The notes beneath the pieces are model-generated. The model was given only the letters and a program-made list of their open reading frames with translations, searched no databases and was not told the DNA's origin. From assembly GCA_019638625.1 (NCBI GenBank), contig JAHBTK010000002.1, forward strand, positions 124,001 to 188,000: 64,000 nucleotides of DNA, given 5' to 3'. Position 1 is the first letter of the stretch; the number at the start of each line of letters is the position of its first letter. Below are positions 15,765-25,562 of the stretch, one piece after another. This DNA is from Chitinophagaceae bacterium (lineage in GTDB: Bacteria; Bacteroidota; Bacteroidia; Chitinophagales; Chitinophagaceae). The position numbers and the translations under genes were made by a program.

Positions 15765-18700
15765 TTAAAACCCTACGTTCACGCCGAAGGTGAAACCTTT
15801 GGTATCAGGAAAATCATTTGGGTTATTTTCGGGGCTGTACGATTTATAATTCGTAACTGTGACCAGGTTGTTGGCGGTAATATATACCCTCAGACTGCTC
15901 ATCTTTACCCTGCCCAAAACAGATGGGGGCACATTATACCCCAGCGAAAGCGTTCGCAGCCTCGTATATGAAGCATCCGAAATAGTAAGCAGCCCGGTGT
16001 GAGGTGGAGCCTGACCACTCGCATAATTGGGACGGGGATGCGTGGTGGAAGGATTTTCAGGCGTCCAGTAATTAACTTTTATTCCGTTCCGGTATGACTG
16101 CAAGGTGCCCCCCTGATTAAAGTCGCCCAGGTAAGGGTTTCGCTTTGTTGCGCCCTGTACGATATAAAAATCAGCAAGCAACTCAAAGTTTTTATAGGCA
16201 AGTGTAGTAGATACAGATCCAAACCAATCAGGGTTTTGGCTGATAATCACATTATCTGCATCTGTAATCCTCCCATCTCCATTTACATCTTTTATGCGAA
16301 TGGAACCTGCTTTTAACACAGTTAATGGTGTAAATGGTGTCACTGTGCCACCTAATGTGCCTTGTGCGGAAGCAATGGCTTCATCATCTGTTTGGAAGAT
16401 GCCGTCAAACATCATGGTACGAATCACATCTATCGGTTGTCCCACAAATCTGTTACGAGCTATATCATCCTTCGGATTGCCTTCAATATCCACTATACCC
16501 GTCTTAAGAATCCTGTTTTTGTTTGTTGTAAATGCAGTGGTGACACTCCAACTCCAATTTGTATTACGAATAATATGTCCCGTAAGTAAGACCTCAATAC
16601 CCCTATTCTGAGACTTTCCCCCATTGGTGATCATTGAGCTAAAGCCTGAAGTACCACCAAGCGTGATATCCGTAAGTAAATCGGTCGTTCGAGTATCGTA
16701 GTATTCAATTGTACCAGTAAGGTGGTTATTAAGCAGCCCGAAATCGATACCAGCGTTAAAGGTAGTTGATGTCTCCCATGTTAGGCTGGGATTAGGCAGC
16801 ACAGTACCTGGCAATGCGCCCGCCACAATCGCCGGACCAAAAACATAAGGCGTATTACCTACTACCCCCAGCGTCGCATAGGGGTCGAGGGACTGATTAC
16901 CTACTGTACCGTAACTAAATCTTAGCTTTAACTGATTAATAGCCTCAATACCTTGTACAAATTTTTCCTTATGCATTTGCCATGCAAAAGAGGCTGCGGG
17001 AAAAAACCCCCATTTCCTGCTTTCAGCAAATACAGACGCACCGTCTTTTCTGGCTGTAAAGCTCAAAAGGTATTTGTCCATCAGGTTATACCGCAGCCGG
17101 CCCAGAAAGGACGCGAGCCGGTATTGTTCCTCACCCCTGTTTGTTTTAAAGATAAGGGCATTGGAAATTCCATCATACCCCAGCACATCGCTTCCAAAGC
17201 CGGTACCCGTTGATGTGGTTCTGGAGGTATTGCGTTGGTTTAGGGACTGAACCAGCGTTATATCAATTTTATTGTTAGCATTTATTTGCTCTTCGTAGTT
17301 GAGAATATTTTCTATAAGGTATTCTTCCCTCAGCGTATTGGAAACTGTTGCGCTGCCATTTAGCGGCAACCCCACAGAATGCTCCTTTGTCAAGTAGATT
17401 CCTTCATCCACATTGCGGCGGCTAAGTAGTGTATTGAGCTTATAAGAAAAGTTTTTACTCAGCTTGTAGTTGAGTACCAGGTTTAAGTTCAACAGATTTG
17501 TTTTTGTGTCATTATCTGATTCCCTTATATTCCATAGAGGATTTAAGGTGCTACTACTGGCATTGGCGCCGGCCACCAGCTTTATCAGCGCTCCTGTAGA
17601 ATCATAAGGGCCTGTGAACGGAGAAATCGTGATAAAGTCGAGATTATTGGTTTCCTTCCTTTGTTTATCAGTGGCAAAGTTCAGATTAGCCTCGATGTTT
17701 GCCCTGCTGTTTATTTTCTGGTCAATATTGATACGGAAAGCGCCTCTTTGGTAATCAGCCGTTGGAATTAGTCCCCTTTGGGTAAAGTAATTTGCGCTGG
17801 TAAAGAGTTTCGTATTTTCTGTTCCTCCCATAACGCTTATTGTATTGCTGCTAATAAGACCGCTCTGCAACACCTCATCCTCCCAGTTTACAAATCGCCC
17901 CTTTGAAAAGTTATCACCCTCCAGTCCCTGAAAATTTACATCGTCGGTCTGGTAGGAACCAAATTGAGTTCTTACAGCCTCTCTTCTTAGCTCAGCAAAC
18001 TCCTCCGCTGTATATAAATCAAAGTTCTTTGTGAGCTTATGGGTAGTGAGATAAGAGTTTACGGTGACGCGCATTCTACCGGTTTTTCCTTTGTGGGTAG
18101 TAATAAGTATTACTCCGTTGGAAGCTCTTGCACCATAAATTGCCTGGGCCGAAGCATCTTTTAGAATCTCTATTGAAGCAATATCATCAGGATTCACATC
18201 ATTGATATTTTCGATAGGGAAACCATCCAATACAATTAACGGGTCGTTCAATCCCCGAATAGATTTCTTTCCCCGGATTAATATGTTTGAGTTGCCACCC
18301 GGTCTTGCAGAAAGCAGAGTTACCTGGACGCCCGCTGCCTGTCCTCTTATCATTTCCGCTATATTAGTGGTGGGTATGGCCTTGGCCTTATCTATATCGA
18401 CCTTTGAAACGGCGCCGGTAATATCGCTTTTTCTCTGGCTGCCATAACCTACTACCAGTATCTGATCCGATGTGTTTATAGAGGATTTCAGTTGAATTAA
18501 AATTGTACTGCCTGACACTTTTACTTCCGCAGTTTCAAAGCCAACATAAGAAATCACCAGAATAGCATTAGGAGTCGTCTCAATGGTAAAGTTTCCTCCT
18601 GCATCGGTTTTTACACCTTTATCTGTTCCCTTTATCAATACGGTAGCACCCTCCAATGACTGACCCTTTTCGTCTGTCACCTTTCCCCTTACCTGCATGT

Positions 18701-19115
18701 CCGTTGGCGGCTCTGCCGCCAACACGAACTTTGCAGCCGGTGGGGTTACAATTGATCTTTTCTTTACAATAATGGTATTTTCGGAGATATTAAAAGTGAG
18801 CGGTTGATTTTCAAATATCACATTCAAGGCCTGTTCTAACGGCACGTTTTTCAAATGTAGCGAAACGGTATTAGCAGATTGTATGGTTTTATCTGCATAA
18901 AAAAACTGGTAGCCGGTTTGCTTTCTTATTTCTTCAAACACCTTCTGTATAGGTATATTATTGCCGCTTAAGGTTACCCTCTGTGAATAAACCCTGGCAC
19001 TTACCTGAAGGCAAGCGACGATTATAAAAACCGTTGTAAGTTTCATAATCCTGATTGCGTTGGTTAATGATCCGCCAGCATCTGGTACGGATTTACAATA
19101 AGCAGTTAAATACAT
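15765..19115 (-). CDS. SusC/RagA TonB-dependent receptor with STN signalling domain (number 1)
   Basis: The protein has 1116 residues. The N-terminus follows the pattern common in this family: about 23 residues, then MKLTTVFIIVACLQVSARVYSQ; the ATG at 19046 is an alternative start. Next come an STN domain (IPIQKVFEEIRKQTGYQFFY...), which contacts an anti-sigma factor, a carboxypeptidase-like repeat (VRGKVTDEKGQSLEGATV), the plug with ILKDASAQAIYGARASNGVI, and a 22-strand barrel ending in GVNVGF. With SusD it imports glycans across the outer membrane. The STN domain and the FecR and sigma genes upstream indicate that cargo binding is signalled to the sigma factor. Confidence 0.95.
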   Translation of the reverse strand: MYLTAYCKSVPDAGGSLTNAIRIMKLTTVFIIVACLQVSARVYSQRVTLSGNNIPIQKVFEEIRKQTGYQFFYADKTIQSANTVSLHLKNVPLEQALNVIFENQPLTFNISENTIIVKKRSIVTPPAAKFVLAAEPPTDMQVRGKVTDEKGQSLEGATVLIKGTDKGVKTDAGGNFTIETTPNAILVISYVGFETAEVKVSGSTILIQLKSSINTSDQILVVGYGSQRKSDITGAVSKVDIDKAKAIPTTNIAEMIRGQAAGVQVTLLSARPGGNSNILIRGKKSIRGLNDPLIVLDGFPIENINDVNPDDIASIEILKDASAQAIYGARASNGVILITTHKGKTGRMRVTVNSYLTTHKLTKNFDLYTAEEFAELRREAVRTQFGSYQTDDVNFQGLEGDNFSKGRFVNWEDEVLQSGLISSNTISVMGGTENTKLFTSANYFTQRGLIPTADYQRGAFRINIDQKINSRANIEANLNFATDKQRKETNNLDFITISPFTGPYDSTGALIKLVAGANASSSTLNPLWNIRESDNDTKTNLLNLNLVLNYKLSKNFSYKLNTLLSRRNVDEGIYLTKEHSVGLPLNGSATVSNTLREEYLIENILNYEEQINANNKIDITLVQSLNQRNTSRTTSTGTGFGSDVLGYDGISNALIFKTNRGEEQYRLASFLGRLRYNLMDKYLLSFTARKDGASVFAESRKWGFFPAASFAWQMHKEKFVQGIEAINQLKLRFSYGTVGNQSLDPYATLGVVGNTPYVFGPAIVAGALPGTVLPNPSLTWETSTTFNAGIDFGLLNNHLTGTIEYYDTRTTDLLTDITLGGTSGFSSMITNGGKSQNRGIEVLLTGHIIRNTNWSWSVTTAFTTNKNRILKTGIVDIEGNPKDDIARNRFVGQPIDVIRTMMFDGIFQTDDEAIASAQGTLGGTVTPFTPLTVLKAGSIRIKDVNGDGRITDADNVIISQNPDWFGSVSTTLAYKNFELLADFYIVQGATKRNPYLGDFNQGGTLQSYRNGIKVNYWTPENPSTTHPRPNYASGQAPPHTGLLTISDASYTRLRTLSLGYNVPPSVLGRVKMSSLRVYITANNLVTVTNYKSYSPENNPNDFPDTKGFTFGVNVGF

Positions 19116-19216
19116 ATATTTGTATTGTTTGTCCGCCGACTATGAATTTTCATAGCAGCGGTAATGATGAATAGTCAGTCGTTGCAGATTGGTTTATTTC
19201 AACATTTCAAACAACT

Positions 19217-19243
19217 GCCGGGACTGTTACAGCAGTTCCCGGC
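19217..19243. other. Hairpin between FecR and SusC genes
   Basis: GCCGGGACTG and CAGTTCCCGGC form a stem with one bulge. On the plus strand it is followed by TTTTATTT, but the genes here are read on the minus strand, where no T run follows. It could be an mRNA structure between fecR and susC. Confidence 0.4.
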
Positions 19244-19309
19244 TTTTATTTGAAACGCTCTTACTCTTATCCATCTCGTACCGAAAAAAAGTTGAACATT
19301 ACTATCATT

Positions 19310-20482
19310 TTAAGGTGAAACAATTATTTTCTTTCCTTCAATCGTAAAACGCACTTCCCCTGTCAACTCCAGCTTCTCAAACACCTTTGATGCGTGTACG
19401 CTACGAGGCAGTTGACCGGTAAAATAAAGGCTTGTATTTCCGCTATATTCAATATCAACATCGTACCAGCGGGAAATTTGCCTGAGTATGGTCTTTAAAT
19501 CAGTAGATTTATATTGAAACCAACCATTTTTCCACGCTATAGCCTCTTCAATGTCCGCGTCAATTATCACCGAAATTTCCCCTTCTTTGTTTACCGATGA
19601 TTGCTGACCAGGCACCAGCAGACGGGGAATTTTGTCCTTTGCTAAAACCGCTACTTTTCCCTCCAACAGTGTGGTTTTTACAGATGCTTCATCGTCGTAT
19701 GCATTAATATTAAAATGAGTACCCAGCACTTCCACCATCGATGACGTTGTTAGTACCCTGAAGGGTTTTTTCTCATCTTTTGCCACTTCGAAGTAAACTT
19801 CCCCGGTTATTTCCACTTTTCTTTCTGCCCCTGCAAAAGCTACGGGAAAACGTATGGAAGATGCAGCATTAAGCCATACTTTGGTACCATCAGCAAGCGT
19901 TACCTGGTATTGACCGCCGCGAGGCGTTGAAATCGTATTGTACAGTTCAGCACTCTCACCTATCGCATGTTTAGCACTAACGCTATAAGAAAGTAGTCCG
20001 CTGGCTGTTTTATTTATATCTATACTTCCTTGTTTTGAAATTATACCGTTAGAGGCGCTGTCAAGAATGACGGATGAACCATTGCCAAGTATTAACACTG
20101 CTTTATTACCCCCCGGTAATATATCGTTGCTGACTAAAGCCGTACTGGGCGCTGTAGTTTCGGCGGCTTCAGGTTTCCCGGAGGTGAAAAAGAAAAAATA
20201 GGACAAGCCAAAAATAATGAGCACTGCTGCTGCAGCAGGAATATACCAGCGCCGTACCGGCTTTATACTCTGTCGTTCCGGTTTTTGCTGAATATTTCCT
20301 AGAAGCTTCTTGTGAATGCGACTCTTAATCGTTCCCTCATTAAGGCCATCTGGCACAATAATTTCCACCTCGCTGTCATCAAAAGAATGGTACCATTCGT
20401 TAAGAATCACTAATTCTTCCGTGCTGATCTTTCCTGCAAGATATTTCTCAATGAGAGGCAGTATATGTTGTGGTATAGGCAT
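19310..20482 (-). CDS. FecR-family anti-sigma factor (DUF4974 C-terminus)
   Basis: The protein has 390 residues. The N-terminal 75 or so are cytoplasmic and bind the sigma factor; one membrane helix follows (YIPAAAAVLIIFGLSYFFFF, about residues 82-101); the periplasmic part has the FecR domain with STPRGGQYQVTLADGTKVWL and SSIRFPVAF, and the C-terminal DUF4974 domain (LKTILRQISRWYDVDIEYSG ... GKKIIVSP) that meets the STN domain of the receptor. It lies between the sigma gene (63 bases upstream) and susC, the standard order of a trans-envelope relay. Confidence 0.93.
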   Translation of the reverse strand: MPIPQHILPLIEKYLAGKISTEELVILNEWYHSFDDSEVEIIVPDGLNEGTIKSRIHKKLLGNIQQKPERQSIKPVRRWYIPAAAAVLIIFGLSYFFFFTSGKPEAAETTAPSTALVSNDILPGGNKAVLILGNGSSVILDSASNGIISKQGSIDINKTASGLLSYSVSAKHAIGESAELYNTISTPRGGQYQVTLADGTKVWLNAASSIRFPVAFAGAERKVEITGEVYFEVAKDEKKPFRVLTTSSMVEVLGTHFNINAYDDEASVKTTLLEGKVAVLAKDKIPRLLVPGQQSSVNKEGEISVIIDADIEEAIAWKNGWFQYKSTDLKTILRQISRWYDVDIEYSGNTSLYFTGQLPRSVHASKVFEKLELTGEVRFTIEGKKIIVSP

Positions 20483-20545
20483 AGATATACTAATAAGTGT
20501 ACCGAACCTTAGAGTCCCCCTATTCGCTTTACAAAAATTTATTCC

Positions 20546-21142
20546 CTATGTCAGAATTGCAAAAACCGCAGGTAGCACACTAATGGTAAATGACCTGGTA
20601 GCAGCCTTGATAGACTTAATAGCCTTAGAAAGCTGATTCTCAACTGTTTTAGGAGATATATTGAGTTTCTGGGCAATTTGCTTCGTTGCCATTCCTTCGT
20701 TGCGACTGTAGGCAAAGATCAGTTTACATCTTTCCGGCAGGTTATCCACCTCTTGCTTTACAATTTCCAAAATTCGCTTATAGTGCAACAAGGATTCAGG
20801 AGAAATATCTACTACCGGTGTTGCGTGAAGGTTCGTATTATACATTCTTTCTCTCTCCAGCTTCCGAAGCCGGTTAAGTACCATATATTTTGTTGCGGCA
20901 GCAAGATAGTTCTCGAGAGTGTCAATTTGGACCTTATGTCTGTTGGCCCATAGAGCCGAAAATACGTCATGTACAATATCTTCAGCCGTTTCTATTTCGT
21001 TCAACCTGTTATAGGCGATTGCAAATAATTGCTTCCAGTATCTATTATAGATCCTGGTAAAAGCAGACGAACTATCCTGCTTTAGTAAAACAAGAAGTTC
21101 TTTAGGCTCATATTGTAATAAATTTTCCAAGTTGAATGACAA
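20546..21142 (-). CDS. ECF RNA polymerase sigma factor (sigma-70, Bacteroidota type)
   Basis: The protein has 198 residues: region 2 (FTRIYNRYWKQLFAIAYNRLNEIETAEDIVHDVFSALW) and region 4 (LPERCKLIFAYSRNEGMATKQIAQKL, then NISPKTVENQLSKAIKSIK). The start codon is TTG at 21140-21142: MSFNLENLLQYEP matches how relatives begin and no in-frame ATG is near. TACCTTTC, one base off the -7 consensus, lies just upstream. It should be held by the FecR protein encoded next and released when the SusC number 1 receptor is loaded, to transcribe susC/susD and perhaps neighbours. Confidence 0.92.
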   Translation of the reverse strand: MSFNLENLLQYEPKELLVLLKQDSSSAFTRIYNRYWKQLFAIAYNRLNEIETAEDIVHDVFSALWANRHKVQIDTLENYLAAATKYMVLNRLRKLERERMYNTNLHATPVVDISPESLLHYKRILEIVKQEVDNLPERCKLIFAYSRNEGMATKQIAQKLNISPKTVENQLSKAIKSIKAATRSFTISVLPAVFAILT

Positions 21143-21386
21143 GCGATTGGAAAGGTAGGAAAAAAAAGTTGATTTTCATAGTAAGATGTTTACAGCCCTT
21201 ATGCAGGATTCTTAGGAATTACTATTTCGCCGATGTTCCTAAATCAGGCTGGCCTAAGGAAATTTTCGAATTACTATGAATATATTTAATATTTGTCACA
21301 CTTTATCCTAATCCTAAAGAAGGAATACATCTTCCCGGGTTCATCATCCGTGATATTCTTTCTTTGTAAAAAGCCGGTATCGTTCC

Positions 21387-22826
21387 TTAGTTACCATACA
21401 TGATCCACGGATCGTTTATAGTCCTTATTTTATCAAAAACCTGTTTTTTAAATTGATTGACCAGCACAGGCTGTTCGCTTGCTATATTCTTTAGTTGAAA
21501 AGGATCAGATTTGTTATCGAACAGTAAGGTTCCTGTTTCCTTGCCTTCATTATTCCGTTGCATTACAAATGTGTAACGATCATTTCTCAACCCCCGCATT
21601 CCCCCCAATGCGTTCCAGGGGTTACAAAGCAGATAAAGCGTAAACTCAGGGGCCCCGGTCTTTTTGCCGGAGAAGTATGCCGACAGATCCTGTCCTTCAA
21701 CACCAGATGGTATTTGTTGCTCAAGGCCGATGAGCGAAAGAAGGGAAGGCATCATATCCGGCACACTGATTTGCAAATCGCTTGTTCCGGGTTTTAATTT
21801 TTCGGGCCAACGGATCACTAAAGGAATACGGAATGATTCTTCGTAAGGAACTACTTTGGCCATAAGCCCGTGGCTTCCCATCATTTCACCATGGTCCGAA
21901 GTAAACACAACGATTGTATTTTCTGCCTGCCCGCTTTTCTCTAATGCTGTAAGGATCCTGCCTATTTGTTCGTCCACACCCGTTACACAGGCAAAGTAAT
22001 CGGCCACACTTTGCCGGGCAACATCACCTTGTTCTCTCTCGGGGACATTGGGCCTGTTTAATAGCTTTTTAGCAGGAATATCTTTGTATATTTTTTTATA
22101 TTTTTCGGGAACTGCATCGTACGGACTGTGGGGCGGATTCATCGAAATGAATAAAGCCCAGGGCTTATCTGTGTTAGCTCCTATAAAGTCTATCGCCACA
22201 TCCGCTTCGTGCTCCGGCGACCATTTTCCGGAAAACAAAGTGTCCTCTTCAGGAGAATCATTTACCCAATAATAAGGATTGAGGTGTTCATTGTAACATC
22301 CGTAAGCATGCCAGAAATCAAAGCCATGTCTTTTTTTTCCAGGGGGAGTGTATGCGTCCCATATACTATTTCTCCAGTCATCAACATCCGGCCCTTTTGG
22401 GGCATCGAGATGCCATTTGCCTATATAGCCACAATAATATCCGTTACTTTTCAGCACATCCGAAAAACAGGTTTCATCTTCATGTAAAAAATTTTGATAC
22501 TTACGGGTACTCGTATTACAATTTGTCAACACATTATTTGAAAAGCTATACTTCCCCGTTAGCAGCATTGCCCTGTAGGGAGAACAAATCGGACGGTTAC
22601 TTACCGCATTAGCAAACACGATACCCTGCCCGGCCAGTTTATCGATATGGGGCGTTTTTACAGGGTCCTCTTTCATAAATTCCATTGCCTGGGCACGAAA
22701 TTGATCGGGGAAGATAAAAAGCAGGTTAGGTTGTTTTACAGCTTTTTTTGAAGCATCCCCTACAGAAAGTGTGGAAAGGATTCCCACCAACAAAAAAAAA
22801 TAATTTACCGGGAACAAGATATTCAT
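21387..22826 (-). CDS. Secreted formylglycine sulfatase (S1 family), CSPYR type
   Basis: The protein has 479 residues with an N-terminal signal segment (about 1-25). The catalytic motif is CSPYR in NRPICSPYRAMLLTGKY, where the Cys is oxidised to formylglycine by a maturase not seen in this window. Metal ligands are in NLLFIFPDQ and TSDHGEMMGSHG, and GYIGKWHLD holds the conserved Lys/His. It removes sulfate from a sugar or other ester. It lies 69 bases downstream of the GH3 gene and likely shares its transcript. The sulfated substrate cannot be named. Confidence 0.92.
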   Translation of the reverse strand: MNILFPVNYFFLLVGILSTLSVGDASKKAVKQPNLLFIFPDQFRAQAMEFMKEDPVKTPHIDKLAGQGIVFANAVSNRPICSPYRAMLLTGKYSFSNNVLTNCNTSTRKYQNFLHEDETCFSDVLKSNGYYCGYIGKWHLDAPKGPDVDDWRNSIWDAYTPPGKKRHGFDFWHAYGCYNEHLNPYYWVNDSPEEDTLFSGKWSPEHEADVAIDFIGANTDKPWALFISMNPPHSPYDAVPEKYKKIYKDIPAKKLLNRPNVPEREQGDVARQSVADYFACVTGVDEQIGRILTALEKSGQAENTIVVFTSDHGEMMGSHGLMAKVVPYEESFRIPLVIRWPEKLKPGTSDLQISVPDMMPSLLSLIGLEQQIPSGVEGQDLSAYFSGKKTGAPEFTLYLLCNPWNALGGMRGLRNDRYTFVMQRNNEGKETGTLLFDNKSDPFQLKNIASEQPVLVNQFKKQVFDKIRTINDPWIMYGN

Positions 22827-22895
22827 TGTTCTGTTTTGTTTTAGTATTGAAAAGCTTTCGCGGTTTTAATACTGCTAACAAATTTTAGGAGTTGC

Positions 22896-25262
22896 CTAAG
22901 TATTTGTAATATGGATCGTCTCTTTTAGTCTGATGTCCTCAGCCGATGCCCCAATCATAATTTCAAACTCACCAGGCTCAACAGTGTAATGCATGTTCTT
23001 ATCCCAAAGCCCAAGCTCGTTGCATGGAATTCGAAAACTGAGAATAACAGTTTTTGAGGGACGGATTTCTATCTTCTTGAATCCTTTCAATACTTTAACC
23101 GGAGTGGTAACAGAGCTTATTTTATCATTTATATATACCTGAACTACTTCTTTCCCCGCTACTGAACCGGTATTTTTAACCTTCACCGTTAATTCAATAG
23201 TATCTGTTTCTTTCCATTTCTTTTGCTTTATCTTCAGATCAGAATATTCAAATTGGGTATAGCTTAACCCAAAGCCAAAGGGAAATAAAGGATCGGTGGA
23301 TGAAAATACATAATCCCTTCCCGGATTGCCGGGAGTACCGGGTTTGTGATAAATTCCCCTTCCGGAAGGTTTGTAATTGTAGAATACGGGCAAATGCCCC
23401 GTACTCTGGGGAACAGAAACGGTAAGTTTTCCTGAAGGAACAACTTCTCCGAATAGGATCCGGGCAACGGCATTACCCCCTTCTTCTCCCGGATACCAGG
23501 CGTCAAGAATAGCCGGAAGATGTTCTTTTTCCCAGGGGATACTATACGGCCGGCCATGAACCATTACCAGTATAATAGGCTTGCCTGTTCTATTTATGGC
23601 CCGGATCAGTTCAGGTTGAATTCCCGGAGGCGTTAATTCGGACCTGTCATATCCCTCCCCACCGGTTGGATATCCTCCCTGGTCAGCCAGCTCACCCCAT
23701 CCAACACCGGATAAAGACATACTCGATCCTCCAATCACCAATACAACAACATCACTATTTTGTGCCGTATTAACCGCTTCTTTAAAGCCGCTGCTGTCTA
23801 AGCTTGTAATACCGCAACCCCTGGCATAATTCACGCTGATCCTACCTTTTGTAATGTTTTTTATGCCTTCCAGAACAGTAACACCGGTGGAGTTATCTTT
23901 TGAAATGCTGTAATCGCCGTATTGCACCTGGTCTGCATTGGGACCGATAACGGCAATTGATTTTAGCTGCGAAAGCCTGAGTGGTAATAAATTATCCTGG
24001 TTTTTCAGCAATACAACAGATTCTTCAGCAATTTCACGGGCGAGCCTGACCGATGATTTTGTATGAACAAGATCTGATAGTCTTTTAGGTACAAAATATG
24101 GCTTGTCAAACAACCCTGCCCTGAACTTAACCGTAAGAATATTTTTTACAGCTTCATCCACCAATCCCGCAATTTCTTTATCATTTTTTGCCAGTGCGAT
24201 CAACTCTGAATAAGCGTAATCAGCGCCTTCCTGGTCAACCCCCGCTTTAAGCGCCATTATGGCCGCTTCTTTTTTGCTGCTGGTGATCTTGTGGAAGGTT
24301 TGTAACATGCTCACTGCGCCGTAATCTGCAAAGACATATCCTTTAAAGCCATATTCTTTTCGCAGTATATCTTTCAGCAGGTACTCGTTTGCGTGAACAG
24401 GAATACCGTTTACTTCATTGTATGCAGGCATTACAGAATATACATTTGCCTCCCTGACCGCTTTTTCAAAGGGATATAAATGAAGTGACCGCAAATCTCT
24501 TGGCCCCACTTCAACAGGTGCAATGTTTATTCCGGCAGTGGGAGTGCTATACGCCACATAGTGTTTTGCCGTACTGATCAGATGGCCTTCAGGAATATAT
24601 GCTTTTGTTATTTCCGGATCACCCTGCAACCCGATTACGAATGCCTTCCCCATTTCAGCAACCAGGTATGGATCTTCTCCAAAGCATTCTTCAATCCTTC
24701 CGTACCGGGGATCTCTTCCTACATCAAACAAGGGGGCAAAGAGTTGGTCACACCCCGTCAAACCGGCTTCGTAAGCAATAACCTCCGCCATTTTTTTTAT
24801 CAGATCCGGGTTCCATGTGCTTCCCTGACCAATTGACTGAGGGAAATTGGTTGCGCCATAAGCCAACTGCCCGTGAATCCCTCCCAGGTCTACCTGGATG
24901 GCGGGGATCCCCAGCCGGGTATTTTTCCTAAGATACTGATCGGCGGCTTCTGAAAAACGGGCAATACGATCAATATCAGCAATAGGAGGGTCAAGACAAC
25001 CGATACTCTCACCCTGAAATAATTTGTCCAGCGATTCCCTGATAATGTTTCCTCTTTCGTCTTGTTTAAGACTTGAAAGATCAAGCTTCAACATCTGTCT
25101 GACCTTTTCTTCAATGGTCATCCGGCCTAATAAATCATTTACACGATCCTCTACCTTCAAAGTAGAGTTTTTATAGGGCAATATTTGAGCGCTTAAGGGG
25201 CTTAAAAATATTATGCCAGATAAAAACAATGCTACAATTAAATATGCCAGTCTGTTGATCAT
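22896..25262 (-). CDS. Glycoside hydrolase family 3 (beta-glycosidase)
   Basis: The protein has 788 residues with a signal peptide ending near SPLSAQ. The N-terminal TIM barrel has RLGIPAIQVDLGGIHG, HYVAYSTP and the nucleophile Asp in GYVFADYGAV; the alpha/beta sandwich follows (VVLLKNQDNLLPL, IAVIGPNADQ, VMVHGRPYSI), and an FnIII-like domain closes the protein (VYINDKISSVTTPVKVLKGF). Family members release terminal beta-glucose, xylose or N-acetylglucosamine. The HG in the first motif differs from the usual HG-x-xG loop only slightly. It sits downstream of the second SusD with a 300-base gap that may hold a separate promoter. Confidence 0.93.
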   Translation of the reverse strand: MINRLAYLIVALFLSGIIFLSPLSAQILPYKNSTLKVEDRVNDLLGRMTIEEKVRQMLKLDLSSLKQDERGNIIRESLDKLFQGESIGCLDPPIADIDRIARFSEAADQYLRKNTRLGIPAIQVDLGGIHGQLAYGATNFPQSIGQGSTWNPDLIKKMAEVIAYEAGLTGCDQLFAPLFDVGRDPRYGRIEECFGEDPYLVAEMGKAFVIGLQGDPEITKAYIPEGHLISTAKHYVAYSTPTAGINIAPVEVGPRDLRSLHLYPFEKAVREANVYSVMPAYNEVNGIPVHANEYLLKDILRKEYGFKGYVFADYGAVSMLQTFHKITSSKKEAAIMALKAGVDQEGADYAYSELIALAKNDKEIAGLVDEAVKNILTVKFRAGLFDKPYFVPKRLSDLVHTKSSVRLAREIAEESVVLLKNQDNLLPLRLSQLKSIAVIGPNADQVQYGDYSISKDNSTGVTVLEGIKNITKGRISVNYARGCGITSLDSSGFKEAVNTAQNSDVVVLVIGGSSMSLSGVGWGELADQGGYPTGGEGYDRSELTPPGIQPELIRAINRTGKPIILVMVHGRPYSIPWEKEHLPAILDAWYPGEEGGNAVARILFGEVVPSGKLTVSVPQSTGHLPVFYNYKPSGRGIYHKPGTPGNPGRDYVFSSTDPLFPFGFGLSYTQFEYSDLKIKQKKWKETDTIELTVKVKNTGSVAGKEVVQVYINDKISSVTTPVKVLKGFKKIEIRPSKTVILSFRIPCNELGLWDKNMHYTVEPGEFEIMIGASAEDIRLKETIHITNT

Positions 25263-25562
25263 TTACTTTTCAATTTCTTGATTATAAGTTCCTTCAATGT
25301 ATCTTTGAATATATCAATAATGCTTCTAAAATCTGATCAATTAAAAATTATATAACTGAATACCGCTCGTAATGTCTTTCTCTCATTTTTTCCAGCACAA
25401 AACCTCCAAATAAAGATAGCGCCTGCCCGGAATAGGGTTTCCATATATTTGGTTTAATAGTCAGGGATAATATTCAGACAATAATAACAATTTAATCCGT
25501 TAGCAATATAATCGTCTATTCCACATAAACGACTGGTGAAAATGCTAACACCCAGCCAATAA
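25263..25562. other. Intergenic gap between SusD number 2 and GH3
   Basis: The 300 bases are A+T rich and have no convincing reading frame. No exact minus-strand TAnnTTTG element or terminator hairpin was found. The length suggests a separate promoter for the GH3-sulfatase pair. Confidence 0.3.

Noticed and set aside
19217..19243. Transcription terminator between FecR and SusC
   Set aside because: On the strand that is transcribed, the stem has no T run after it; only an unassigned hairpin is reported.
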